NCBI RefSeq assembly: GCF_002483315.1
Contig: NZ_DLHR01000019.1
Location: 342,719 to 406,718, forward strand
Direction: 5' to 3'
DNA: 64,000 nucleotides
Source of the DNA: Flavobacterium sp. UBA7663
GTDB lineage: Bacteria > Bacteroidota > Bacteroidia > Flavobacteriales > Flavobacteriaceae
The stretch's first letter is position 1. Each line of letters begins with the position of its first letter. The position numbers and the translations under genes are program-made. The notes beneath the pieces are model-generated. The model made no database searches. It was not told the origin of the DNA and saw only the letters and a program-made list of their open reading frames with translations. Below are positions 52,520-61,897 of this stretch, in pieces.

Positions 52520-53761
52520 ATGAATGCAAAAATCTCTTCAACATTTATTTTGAAGTCTGCTAAAACGACTTCAAAAGGACTAATTCCAATTTACATGAGA
52601 GTTACTGTAGATGGAAAACGATTCGAAATTTCTACACAAAAACAAGTGGAAAAATCCAAATGGTCAACTGAAATGCGCAAAATGAAAGGAAATTCAGAAG
52701 AAGCTCGTTCAGTGAATGAATATCTAACATTGCTAAGCAACAAATTGTTTGAAGCGCAAAAACAACTACTTCTGGAGAATGAAGTTATCACATTTGAAAC
52801 ATTAAGGAATAAGTTATTTGGTAAAGAAGAAAAAGCAATCACCATTGTAAAGGTGTTTAAAGAACACAACGATAAAATGGATAAACTTATTGGAACTGAA
52901 TATTCCTATAACACTTGGAAGAATTTCAAAACTACTTTGTCACATTTTGAAAAGTATCTTGTTGAGAGTTATAATGTTTCGGATGTTCCTGTTAAGAAAA
53001 TAGATTTTGCAATGATGACCGGATTTGATTTTTATCTGAGATCTACTTTGAAGTGCAACAACAATACGACTATTAAATATGTAAAAAGTGTCGGTAAAAT
53101 CATCAATATCTGTCTTGATAATGGTTGGATAGAAAAAGACCCACTATCTAACTACAAAGCCAAACTCAAAGTTGTAGAGAGAGAATATTTAACCGCGCTT
53201 GAAATTGAAAGTATGTTGAACAAACAATTCGTGGTGCCAAGATTAGAACTTGTTAGAGACATTTTTGTTTTTAGTTGTTTTACAGGTTTAGCTTATGTGG
53301 ATGTGCAGCAACTTAAAAAGGAAAATATTAGCATTGGGATTGATGGTAGTAAATGGATTTTTAAAAATCGTCAAAAGACAGATATAGCTTCAAAAATTCC
53401 ATTGTTACCAGTTGCAGAAATGATTATTGATAAATATTCTGAGAATCCAGTTTGTTTGAACACAGGCAGTATTCTCCCTATTCTCTCCAATCAAAAAATG
53501 AATGCGTATCTAAAAGAAATTGCAACGGTTTGCGGAATCAATAAAGAACTAACATTCCACATAGCACGACACACTTTTGCAACAACCGTGACATTGAGTA
53601 ACGGAGTTCCAATTGAAACTGTAAGTAAAATGTTAGGACATACCAATCTAAAAACAACGCAACATTACGCTAAGATTTTAGACAAGAAAATTAGTGAGGA
53701 TATGGCTGTTTTAAAAAATAAATTTATTTCTTTAGAAAGAGAGAAAAAAGTTTCTTTATAA
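52520..53761 (+). CDS. Tyrosine recombinase of Bacteroidota mobile elements
   Basis: A 413-residue integrase. An N-terminal arm-binding segment (SSTFILKSAKTTSKGLIPIY) is followed by a SAM-like core-binding domain (about 100-200; YSYNTWKNFKTTLSHFEKYL) and a catalytic domain with box I FSCFTGLAYVDVQQLKKENI, HIARHTFATTVTLSNGVPIE (HxxR), MLGHTNLKTTQHYAKI (GH and Tyr nucleophile). Box I lacks the usual Arg after TGL, as in IntDOT-type recombinases. It is intact. It drives the element holding the envelope cassette, or its parent. The 3' end carries a 31-bp sequence repeated at 62898. Confidence 0.94.
   Translation: MNAKISSTFILKSAKTTSKGLIPIYMRVTVDGKRFEISTQKQVEKSKWSTEMRKMKGNSEEARSVNEYLTLLSNKLFEAQKQLLLENEVITFETLRNKLFGKEEKAITIVKVFKEHNDKMDKLIGTEYSYNTWKNFKTTLSHFEKYLVESYNVSDVPVKKIDFAMMTGFDFYLRSTLKCNNNTTIKYVKSVGKIINICLDNGWIEKDPLSNYKAKLKVVEREYLTALEIESMLNKQFVVPRLELVRDIFVFSCFTGLAYVDVQQLKKENISIGIDGSKWIFKNRQKTDIASKIPLLPVAEMIIDKYSENPVCLNTGSILPILSNQKMNAYLKEIATVCGINKELTFHIARHTFATTVTLSNGVPIETVSKMLGHTNLKTTQHYAKILDKKISEDMAVLKNKFISLEREKKVSL
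53674..53704 (+). repeat. 31-bp perfect direct repeat, left copy (in integrase 3' end)
   Basis: Begins GATTTTAGACAAGAAAATTA and ends GAGGATATG. It is identical to 62898-62928. Similarity continues, less perfectly, to the left and stops abruptly on the right. Confidence 0.9.
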
Positions 53762-53825
53762 TAATTTATTACGTAGATTAAAAATAATTCAGTTTTTATT
53801 CTAAATTGATTTCTTAAATTGCAGT

Positions 53826-54503
53826 ATGAAAATATTAATAATTGAAGATGAACCTGAAATTTTAGAGAGTATTTTTACTTATCTAAAAACAAATGAAATT
53901 CATTGCGAAACTGCTAACAGTTTTGAGAATGCATATGAAAAAATTATGCTCTATAATTATGATTGTATTTTACTTGATCTAATGTTGCCAGATGGTGATG
54001 GCTTTTCAATTCTAAAAGAATTGAAAAAGCTCAATAAATCAGATGGCGTTATAATTATTTCTGCTAAAGAAACACTTGAAACAAAGATAGAAGGATTTAC
54101 TTTGGGAGCCGATGACTATTTAACTAAACCTTTTCATTTGTCTGAATTATTAGTTAGAATTCAAGCATTAGTGAGAAGGAAACAATTCAATGGCAGCAAT
54201 ATTGTAAAATTTAATGAAATAGAGATAGACACTATTAGTAAAGTCGTTAAAGTTAATGGCTCAAAAATTGATTTTACAAAAACTGAAATCGATTTATTAT
54301 TGTTTTTAATCGGTAATAAAGATAAAATATTATCTAAAGGTGCTATAGCGGAACACTTGTCTGGAGATATGGCAGATATGTTAGATAATCATGACTTTAT
54401 TTACGCACACATTAAAAATTTAAAAAAGAAGTTAAAAGAAATGGGAGCTTCAGACTATTTAAAATCAATTTATGGAACAGGCTACAAATGGGAAGTTGAA
54501 TAA
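53826..54503 (+). CDS. OmpR/PhoB-family response regulator
   Basis: A 225-residue regulator. The receiver domain has acidic pocket E7-D8, phosphoacceptor D51 (LLDLMLPDGDG), S79 and K101 (YLTKPF). The winged-helix DNA-binding domain (about 130-225) shows FTKTEIDLLLFLIGNKDKIL and YAHIKNLKKKLKEMGA, ending SIYGTGYKWEVE. It overlaps the kinase gene, so the two form one two-component system. Expected to control the envelope genes downstream; the signal is unknown. Confidence 0.95.
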   Translation: MKILIIEDEPEILESIFTYLKTNEIHCETANSFENAYEKIMLYNYDCILLDLMLPDGDGFSILKELKKLNKSDGVIIISAKETLETKIEGFTLGADDYLTKPFHLSELLVRIQALVRRKQFNGSNIVKFNEIEIDTISKVVKVNGSKIDFTKTEIDLLLFLIGNKDKILSKGAIAEHLSGDMADMLDNHDFIYAHIKNLKKKLKEMGASDYLKSIYGTGYKWEVE

Positions 54504-55761
54504 AAAACTACTTCAAAAAATACTAAATTTTTATTTCATATACGCTTTAATAACACTTATAGTAGTAGGTCCTATTTTCTATCTTGTTTCAAACAAACTC
54601 TATGAAGAAGAAGCTGATGAAGATTTGCATGTATTAAAAGAACAATTTCATGCATTCACAAAGGATGAGCTAACAATTAAGGAAATAGATCAATGGAATA
54701 AATATAACCGTGATGTTAAGATTGAAAAGTTTACAGGAAATCTAAAAGATAGTCTATTTAACCATAGTTATTATGATGCATTAAATAAAGACAATGAACC
54801 TTTCAGAGTAATTAATTCCCCTTTAAAAATAGAGAATAAATGGTTTACTTTTTCTGCTAAAATTAATATGGTTGAAAAAGAAAATCTTATTGGAAGTACA
54901 GTCATCCTTTTTATCTCATTATTATTATTACTTTTTTTAGGCTTTTTTATCATCACTAAAATAATTTCTTCCAAATTATGGCTTCCTTTTTATAAAGCAT
55001 TAGAAAAACTTGAACAATTTGAAATTGACAAAACAACATCAGTAAAGTTGATAGAAAACACTACAGAGGAGTTCGACCGTCTTAATAAAGTAATAATTAA
55101 ACTTATTAATAAAAACAGTAGTATATATAAAAGTCAAAAAGAATTTATTGAAAATGCTGCTCATGAATTACAAACACCAATTGCAATTTTTAAAGGTAAA
55201 ATCGAAAATATTCTTCAGCGTAAAGATTTAAATGAAGAACAGTTCAAAATAATAGATGATTTAAACAACACAACCTCTCGATTAGTAAAATTAAACAAGA
55301 ATTTACTAGTACTATCCAAAATTGAAAGCAACTCATACACTGAAAAGCAGCAAGTCGATCTTTATGATATCATTCACAATCAAATATCCTTCTTCAAGGA
55401 ACAAGCAAATTCAAAAGATATTGACATAAATATAAATTGTAACGAAAAGGTAATTGTTAATGCCAATCCTTTTTTAGTTGAAACTCTGATTAATAATTTA
55501 TTTATAAATACAATTAATCACAATATAAATTGTGGTCAGATAAATGTTACTATTACTTCCAAAGCAATACTTTTTTCTAATACTGGTGTGCTATTGCCAT
55601 TAAAAACTGAAAAAATGTTCGAACGCTTTTCAAAATCAAATCCAAGTTCTAAAGGAAATGGCTTAGGATTATCAATAATTAAAAAAATTGTTGATGCAAA
55701 CAATTGGTCAATCAAATATTCTTTTGACGATTCATTACACATTTTTGAAGTAACATTTTAA
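54472..55761 (+). CDS. Membrane sensor histidine kinase
   Basis: 429 residues from the ATG at 54472, overlapping the regulator by 32 bp. A TTG at 54496 would reduce the overlap to 8 bp. Two membrane helices (about 16-36 and 143-165) bracket a ~105-residue periplasmic sensor domain with no recognised fold. The cytoplasmic part has the phosphoacceptor H231 in ENAAHELQTPIAIFKGKIEN, the N box LINNLFINTINHN and the G box GNGLGLSIIKKIVD. The ATP-binding domain is short but complete. The gene is followed by 215 bp with no feature, which may hold the promoter of the envelope genes. Confidence 0.93.
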   Translation: MEQATNGKLNKKLLQKILNFYFIYALITLIVVGPIFYLVSNKLYEEEADEDLHVLKEQFHAFTKDELTIKEIDQWNKYNRDVKIEKFTGNLKDSLFNHSYYDALNKDNEPFRVINSPLKIENKWFTFSAKINMVEKENLIGSTVILFISLLLLLFLGFFIITKIISSKLWLPFYKALEKLEQFEIDKTTSVKLIENTTEEFDRLNKVIIKLINKNSSIYKSQKEFIENAAHELQTPIAIFKGKIENILQRKDLNEEQFKIIDDLNNTTSRLVKLNKNLLVLSKIESNSYTEKQQVDLYDIIHNQISFFKEQANSKDIDININCNEKVIVNANPFLVETLINNLFINTINHNINCGQINVTITSKAILFSNTGVLLPLKTEKMFERFSKSNPSSKGNGLGLSIIKKIVDANNWSIKYSFDDSLHIFEVTF

Positions 55762-55976
55762 GATGCAAAATGGAAATAAAACGTATTATAAATCTTCCTT
55801 TAGCAATAGTAAGATAAACTAATATTAAACAAATTTATGGCAATTTGATAATGTAGTAATTTATAATTTTTAAAACAATTTTAACTTCTGTTTGATACCA
55901 TCTAGGTTAAAAATTCAAAATTACTTCAAAATTGCTTCTGAATTTTGCAGGATAACTTAAAAAAGAAATCCAATTC

Positions 55977-57365
55977 ATGAAGCATTTAATTACACCCTTA
56001 CTCTTTTTATTCTCAATTACAATCGTAAAAGCTCAAGAAAAAGACACTCTTTCATTTATAAAATCAAAACGAATGTCGGATGATGACCTTTCTAAAAAGC
56101 GAGAAGGTACTTTTTTTACAGGATTACCTGATTTTTCATCTGACCCAGTAACAGGCTTTGGCTTTGGTTTAAGAACAAATACCTATTGGAATGGAAATCG
56201 TGAAAACCCTTTATTTCCATATACTCCCTATTTAGCAAAACTAAAAGCAAATGCGGCTTACTATACATCTAATGCAAGAGAATTGGCTCTCTCACTTGAT
56301 ATTCCCTATTATAAAGGAACACGTTGGCGATTTAAAATTGATTTTAAGGCTCAACAAAATCCAGCCAATTTATATTTCGGGTTAACAGAAGCTACTCTTG
56401 GACAGCTTCGCTTACCATCTGATGAAAATACAACATTTGCAACTTACAAACAATTCGACAAGGCAAGAAAAACAATAAGACCAGGTGGAGTTGGAGAAGC
56501 TGATTTTGTGACAGATGCGTTATCAAATCGTTATAGAGAAACAGAATATATGCTCAACCTGAAAGCAGATTATGCACTTGGAAACGGAAAGTGGCGTATA
56601 ATGGGCGGTTACGAAATTCAACATTTGAGTTATGCCACTTTTGAAGGTGTAGAAGCAGAAGCCATCGACCCAATTACAGGACAAACTACAACAGCACCAA
56701 ACGGAACTTCCCTTTTACGAAGAGATTTTGAAAATGGCTTAATTTCAGGTGTTGATGGTGGATGGGTTTCGATTATTCAAACTGCTTTAATTTTTGATAC
56801 AAGAGATTTTGAACCTGATCCAACGAAAGGTTATTATTTTGAAATTGCTAATGAATATTCAAGTAAATATATAGGTTCACAATTTGATTTTGACAAACTT
56901 TTCATTCAAGCACGAGCCTATCAGAAAATACCTGTTGGAAAAAGGACGGTTTTTGCAGGACGATTTGGTGTAGGTAATATTTTTGGAAACAATGCACCAT
57001 TTTTTGAATTTCAGGACCAATGGAGTCCAGAAGGAAGTATCAACGCCTTAGGTGGAAGACAGTCATTGCGTGGTTACAGAGCCAATAGATTTCTAGCAAG
57101 GTCTATGTGGTTTACAAATGTTGAATTGAGAATACGACTAGCAGAAACAAAATTAGGTAAGCAAAGATTTGCCTTCGGACTTGCACCATTTTTCGATGCA
57201 GGAACAGTAAGAGACCGTTGGCAAGACTTAAACTTTAAAAATATTAAAACGTCCTATGGTGGTGGACTGAGAATTGCTTGGAATCAATCCACAATTTTAT
57301 CATTTGACTATGGACGTTCAAAAGAAGATAGCCTGTTTTACTTAGGAATTGGTCAAGCCTTTTAG
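55977..57365 (+). CDS. Omp85/BamA-like outer-membrane beta-barrel (surface antigen family)
   Basis: 462 residues with a signal peptide (1-19, ending VKAQ). The body is a predicted barrel of the bacterial surface antigen (D15) type: FTGLPDFSSDPVTGFGFGLR at the start, IFDTRDFEPDPTKGYYFEI, and LGGRQSLRGYRANRF (the conserved R-G-[YF]-R motif of the Omp85 barrel), ending SLFYLGIGQAF. No POTRA domains are visible, so it is barrel-only, shorter than BamA (about 800) or TamA. It might insert or move a lipid or protein made by the cassette. It is the first envelope gene after the two-component pair. Confidence 0.85.
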   Translation: MKHLITPLLFLFSITIVKAQEKDTLSFIKSKRMSDDDLSKKREGTFFTGLPDFSSDPVTGFGFGLRTNTYWNGNRENPLFPYTPYLAKLKANAAYYTSNARELALSLDIPYYKGTRWRFKIDFKAQQNPANLYFGLTEATLGQLRLPSDENTTFATYKQFDKARKTIRPGGVGEADFVTDALSNRYRETEYMLNLKADYALGNGKWRIMGGYEIQHLSYATFEGVEAEAIDPITGQTTTAPNGTSLLRRDFENGLISGVDGGWVSIIQTALIFDTRDFEPDPTKGYYFEIANEYSSKYIGSQFDFDKLFIQARAYQKIPVGKRTVFAGRFGVGNIFGNNAPFFEFQDQWSPEGSINALGGRQSLRGYRANRFLARSMWFTNVELRIRLAETKLGKQRFAFGLAPFFDAGTVRDRWQDLNFKNIKTSYGGGLRIAWNQSTILSFDYGRSKEDSLFYLGIGQAF

Positions 57366-57505
57366 TATTAAAACAAAAAATATATAGAGTATTTTACGAT
57401 GAGTCATGACCTTAATTAGTTTAGTCTAATAATATTTCTACTTTGACTCAAAATTCAATATTTCTACAAAATTGGTTTTCAAATTTGTCTTTTAATTTGA
57501 TAAAA

Positions 57506-59470
57506 ATGAAATTTCCAAAATTAATTCATCCAAGCAGATTTTCTGTTTTATACGCATTTATAACATGGTTTCTTGTCGTTTCTCAACTAGTTAGGGTAAC
57601 CTTCTTTTTCTGGCAATATGATGAAGTTTCGTTCAATCTTTTCACCGTATTAGGGACGCTCTTAACAGGATTGTTTTTTGATATTGGAACCGTTAGTTTT
57701 ATTGCTTTTCCTGCAATTATCTATTATACCATCTTTCCAAATAGATGGATTGGTACTTGGGGGGATAAAATATTCATTTGGTTTTTTACTTTTTTAACCA
57801 TTTTTATATTAGTTTTTGTTTTTTTTGCTGAAATCACTTTTTGGGATGAATTTAAAACACGATTCAATTTTATTGCCGTTGATTATTTAATTTACACACA
57901 TGAAGTCGTAGCAAACATTCAGCAATCGTATCCATTACCCTTGTTGATTTCAGGCGTACTGCTTAGTACCTTTTTAATTTTATTTATTTTCTACAAACGA
58001 AAGTATTTCCAAAATACGTTTACTCAAAAGGCTTCTTTTAAACAACGATTAGTGGTTATAGCAACTGCTTTTATTTCTTGTTTATTCTTTACTTCATTTA
58101 TTACCAATAACCAAGCTGAATGGTCAAGTAACCGATACAATGCAGAAATTTCAAAATCGGGAATCTATTCCTTTTTTGCTGCTTTTAGAAATAACCAAAT
58201 GAAGTATAATGAGTTTTATACTTCTATAAATAACAAAAATGCATTTGATATTGTCAGAAATAAATTAAGCGATAAAAACAGTAAATACAAATCAGAAGGA
58301 TTTTCTATTCACCGAACTATAACAGACACAACCAACCAAGAACCAAAGAAAAAAAATGTTGTTTTTATTTTAGTTGAAAGTTTAAGTGGAAGCTTCATGA
58401 AAGAATTTGGAAATGAAAAAAATATCACACCTTTTTTAGACAGTTTAGCACAAAAAAGTATCTTTTTTGATAACCTATACGCAACAGGCACGAGAACTGT
58501 TCGTGGCATGGAAGCTGTTACACTTTGCATTCCGCCAACACCGGGACAAAGCATTGTGAAACGTCCCGAAAATCAAAATCTATTTACTGTTTCAAATGTT
58601 TTCAAAAGCAAAGGATATAACTCTAATTTCTTTTATGGTGGAGATGGCTATTTTGATAATATGAACGCTTATTTTGGAGGAAACGGATTTACAATATATG
58701 ATCGAGGTCGTGGAAGTGTATTAAGTGATAAAATTAAGACTACAAGAAATAATATTAATGATGATGAAGTAACGTTTGAAAACGCATGGGGAATATGTGA
58801 TGATGACATTTATTCTAAAATGCTGAAGGTGGCTGATGAACATTACAATAACAATAAACCTTTTTTCAATTTTGTAATGACCACTTCTAATCACAGACCA
58901 TATACTTATCCAGATAATGCTATCGATATTCCATCAGGAACTGGTCGTGAGGGTGCAGTGAAATATACCGATTATTCTTTGAAAAAAATGTTTAAAAAAG
59001 CAAAAAATAAGCCTTGGTATAAAAATACAGTTTTCATCATTATTGCCGACCATTGTGCTAGTAGTGCGGGTAAAGATGAAATTGATGTAGCTAATTATCA
59101 TATTCCTGCATTTATCGTGAATCTATCTCCCGAATTAAATCAAAAAATACATAAACAATGTTCTCAGATTGATATTTTTCCAACATTCTTCTCTCTTCAA
59201 AATTGGTCGTATGAAAATGATTTCTTTGGCAAGAATGTACTCCACTCAAATTTTGAAAATCGTGCATTAATGGGAACCTACCGAAAATTAGTCTTGATGA
59301 AAAAAGATCAAGTAATGATTTTATCCGACCAAAAAAAGCAAGCATTTTATAAATGGAATAAAGCAGACAATAGTTTGAAACCATTACTAATGGATAAAAA
59401 TTTCTTAAAAGAAACCATTGCGTGGTATCAAACTGCCGATTACCTATTTACAAATAAATTATTAAAGTAA
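57506..59470 (+). CDS. LtaS-like membrane phosphotransferase (alkaline phosphatase/sulfatase superfamily)
   Basis: The frame opens with a TTG at 57443, but the ATG at 57506 (MKFPKLIHPSRF) is preferred. The product has 654 residues: about five N-terminal membrane helices (to ~215), then an extracytoplasmic catalytic domain. Motifs of the LTA synthase/phosphoethanolamine transferase group are VFILVESLSG (metal-ligand Glu), YATGTRTVRGMEA (nucleophile Thr), FVMTTSNHRPY, and IIADHCASSAG (Asp-His ligands). LtaS enzymes move glycerol phosphate from phosphatidylglycerol and release diacylglycerol. In a Gram-negative the acceptor could be lipid A, a glycan or a glycolipid. The linked diacylglycerol kinase supports a DAG-releasing reaction. 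Confidence 0.88.
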   Translation: MKFPKLIHPSRFSVLYAFITWFLVVSQLVRVTFFFWQYDEVSFNLFTVLGTLLTGLFFDIGTVSFIAFPAIIYYTIFPNRWIGTWGDKIFIWFFTFLTIFILVFVFFAEITFWDEFKTRFNFIAVDYLIYTHEVVANIQQSYPLPLLISGVLLSTFLILFIFYKRKYFQNTFTQKASFKQRLVVIATAFISCLFFTSFITNNQAEWSSNRYNAEISKSGIYSFFAAFRNNQMKYNEFYTSINNKNAFDIVRNKLSDKNSKYKSEGFSIHRTITDTTNQEPKKKNVVFILVESLSGSFMKEFGNEKNITPFLDSLAQKSIFFDNLYATGTRTVRGMEAVTLCIPPTPGQSIVKRPENQNLFTVSNVFKSKGYNSNFFYGGDGYFDNMNAYFGGNGFTIYDRGRGSVLSDKIKTTRNNINDDEVTFENAWGICDDDIYSKMLKVADEHYNNNKPFFNFVMTTSNHRPYTYPDNAIDIPSGTGREGAVKYTDYSLKKMFKKAKNKPWYKNTVFIIIADHCASSAGKDEIDVANYHIPAFIVNLSPELNQKIHKQCSQIDIFPTFFSLQNWSYENDFFGKNVLHSNFENRALMGTYRKLVLMKKDQVMILSDQKKQAFYKWNKADNSLKPLLMDKNFLKETIAWYQTADYLFTNKLLK

Positions 59471-59473
59471 ACT

Positions 59474-60529
59474 ATGAGAGTACCGGACAATGTAAATAAA
59501 TTAAGAAGAACCATCATGCGTAAGCTTACTTCAAGCTTTGGAGAATCAAATATGAATGGATTTAAATTAAATGATTACAGTAACAGAGAAATAAAAATTT
59601 TAATTATAAGACCTAACCATAGATTGGGTAACTTACTTTTAGTTACACCATTGATTAAAGAAATAGAAAATACATTCTCAAATCCATCAATTGATTTATT
59701 TGTGAAGGGGAATTTATCTGAAGTAATATTTAAAAATTATAATGCTGTTAATAAACATATTAAATTACCAAAAAAACCATTTGATAATCTTTTTAAATAC
59801 TTTGAAGTATGGATTAAATTATTATTCAATAAATATGATTTAATTATTAATGTAGATGAATTTTCATCTTCTGGAAGAATTGCAACTAAACTTGCAAGAT
59901 CTAAGTTTAAAATAATTGGTCAGAGTGAAGATTTAAAATATATATCAAAAAAGGAAAATGAAAAATCAAAACATATAGCAATAAGACCAATTATAATAGT
60001 AAGAAGATTTTTAGGTACTAACTTAATAAATGAAAATGAATATCCTCTATTAGATGTGAGACTTGATGAGATGGAAAAGGAAAACGGAAAAAAGAAATTA
60101 AAAGAGATATTCAATAATGATAATAAGGTGATTACTATTTTCACATTTGCAACTGGTGATAAAATGTTACCACAACTTTGGTGGAATCAATTTTATGAAC
60201 TTCTTAAAATAAATTTTCCAATGTATAACATTTTAGAAGTATTACCAATTGAAAATATTTCACAAATAAATTTTAAAGCAAAAACATTCTACAGTAAAGA
60301 TATTCGTGAAATAGCGGCATTAATTGCTAATACATCAATTTTTATTGGTGCTGATAGTGGCATTATGCATTTGTCTTCATCTTCAAAAACAACTACAATA
60401 GGTGTATTAAGCGGCAGTTTTAAAACAAAATATGAACCATATGGAAATAAAAGTATTGGATTTGATAAAAACGGAACATCACAAGAAGAAATAATAAATG
60501 AAATGAAAAAAAATCTCTTTTTCAATTAA
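59474..60529 (+). CDS. GT9-family glycosyltransferase (heptosyltransferase-like)
   Basis: A 351-residue cytoplasmic enzyme starting 3 bp after the LtaS-like gene. GT9 motifs are IKILIIRPNHRLGNLLLVTP at about residues 40-59, and IFIGADSGIMHLSSSSKTTT near the C-terminus, which binds the nucleotide sugar. Such enzymes add heptose or other sugars to the LPS core. The sequence is more AT-rich and Lys/Asn-rich than most neighbours, as in mobile cargo. The acceptor is not known. Confidence 0.88.
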   Translation: MRVPDNVNKLRRTIMRKLTSSFGESNMNGFKLNDYSNREIKILIIRPNHRLGNLLLVTPLIKEIENTFSNPSIDLFVKGNLSEVIFKNYNAVNKHIKLPKKPFDNLFKYFEVWIKLLFNKYDLIINVDEFSSSGRIATKLARSKFKIIGQSEDLKYISKKENEKSKHIAIRPIIIVRRFLGTNLINENEYPLLDVRLDEMEKENGKKKLKEIFNNDNKVITIFTFATGDKMLPQLWWNQFYELLKINFPMYNILEVLPIENISQINFKAKTFYSKDIREIAALIANTSIFIGADSGIMHLSSSSKTTTIGVLSGSFKTKYEPYGNKSIGFDKNGTSQEEIINEMKKNLFFN

Positions 60530-60534
60530 AGCTA

Positions 60535-61416
60535 ATGAAATATATCCATTTTATAATCAATCCAATATCTGGCAGTGGCAAACACAATATTGGCAAAACA
60601 GAACTAGAAAAACATTTTCCAAAGGAAGTTTACAAGATTAAAGTTGACTATACAAATTATGTAAAACATGCAATCATTCTTACTCAAAATGCAATTTCTA
60701 ACAAACCAGACTATATTGTAGCCTGTGGTGGAGATGGAACAATAAATGAAGTAGCATCGTGTTTAATTAATACCAAAATAAAATTAGGAATTATTCCAGT
60801 AGGTTCTGGAAATGGTTTAGCTTCAAACCTTAATATTCCTAAAAAGTTAGAACAGGCAAGTAAAATTATTCGAAATGGCAAAGCACAATTCATTGATGTA
60901 GGAAAAGCAAATGACCATTATTTTTTTAGCAATATGGGTATTGGTATTGATGCATTGATTATAAAGAAATATGATAATTATAATAAGAGAACTTTGACTT
61001 CTTATGTTCGAGCTACAATAGCATCAAGCATTCAATTTAAACCGATACAAACTATAATTTCGTTTAACAATCAGATTATCAATACAAATGCATTCTTACT
61101 TTTTGTTTCTAATTCAAATGAAATGGGTTATGGTATGAGCTTAACACCCAGAGCGAGCCTAAATGACGGACTATTAGACTTAGTTGTAGTTTCTAAATTA
61201 AACTTTTTTAGTAAGCTAATTTTAGGTATGCGTGTGATATCAAATAAAATTGAAAAATTCAAAAAAGCACAAAATACATTAATAGAAAAGATTAGTATTG
61301 AATTACCTGAGAAAATATGTTTAGATACACAAATTGATGGTGAATATTACAACCTAAAAACCAACAAAATACAAGTTACAATAATAAAAAGCGGATTAGA
61401 GGTTTTAACAAACTAA
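60535..61416 (+). CDS. Diacylglycerol/lipid kinase (DgkB/YegS family)
   Basis: A 293-residue lipid kinase. FIINPISGSGKHN at the N-terminus and the catalytic GGDGT at residues 65-69 (VACGGDGTINEVASCL) are followed by IIPVGSGNGLASNLNIP and SNMGIGIDALI. It phosphorylates diacylglycerol or a related lipid to phosphatidate, in the cytoplasm or at the inner membrane. In Gram-positive bacteria DgkB recycles the DAG made by LtaS, and here the two genes are in one operon. The gene is 5 bp after the GT9 gene. Confidence 0.92.
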   Translation: MKYIHFIINPISGSGKHNIGKTELEKHFPKEVYKIKVDYTNYVKHAIILTQNAISNKPDYIVACGGDGTINEVASCLINTKIKLGIIPVGSGNGLASNLNIPKKLEQASKIIRNGKAQFIDVGKANDHYFFSNMGIGIDALIIKKYDNYNKRTLTSYVRATIASSIQFKPIQTIISFNNQIINTNAFLLFVSNSNEMGYGMSLTPRASLNDGLLDLVVVSKLNFFSKLILGMRVISNKIEKFKKAQNTLIEKISIELPEKICLDTQIDGEYYNLKTNKIQVTIIKSGLEVLTN

Positions 61417-61434
61417 ATTTTAAACGTATAAGAT

Positions 61435-61860
61435 ATGAAACAGTATCAAATTTTTGCTATAATATCAATGTTTTTTGCGGGTTTGACATCGGTAGTTGTT
61501 AAAGCGGGCTTAAAAAATGTAGCAGCAGATACAGGTTTAGCTATTAGAACTTCTTTCGTATTTGCGTTTATTTGGCTAAACATTATTGTTTTTAACAGCT
61601 ATAAGGATTTTTCAAATCTTACCAAAAAAGATGTTCTGTTACTTGGTGTTTCGGCAGTAACAACAGCCATTTCTTGGATATTTTATTACAGAGCAATAAA
61701 AATTGGCACAGTTTCCGAAGTAGCATTGATAGATAAAGGAAGTATAATAATTACACTTTTACTTTCTTTTATCTTTCTAAATGAACAATTTACTTGGCGT
61801 ATAGCGTTAGGTGGATTAATGATTATAGGTGGAATTCTAATCTTAACAATGAAATCATAA
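61435..61860 (+). CDS. Half-size EamA/DMT-family membrane transporter
   Basis: A 141-residue protein with about five membrane helices and one EamA domain (GLAIRTSFVFAFIWL, AVTTAISWIFYYRAIKIGTVSEVALIDKGS, LNEQFTWRIALGGLMIIGG). Single-domain DMT proteins work as dimers. ArnE/F-like relatives flip undecaprenyl-linked sugars, while others export small metabolites. In this operon a lipid-linked or precursor substrate is plausible but not shown. It lies 18 bp after the lipid kinase. Confidence 0.88.
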   Translation: MKQYQIFAIISMFFAGLTSVVVKAGLKNVAADTGLAIRTSFVFAFIWLNIIVFNSYKDFSNLTKKDVLLLGVSAVTTAISWIFYYRAIKIGTVSEVALIDKGSIIITLLLSFIFLNEQFTWRIALGGLMIIGGILILTMKS

Positions 61861-61897
61861 TGGTTTAAAACTACGCGTAACCTTTTAATTATTTACC

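Noticed and set aside
55763..55822. Possible 19-codon ORF after the histidine kinase gene
   Set aside because: Too short, with no coupling, motif or conserved context; probably chance.
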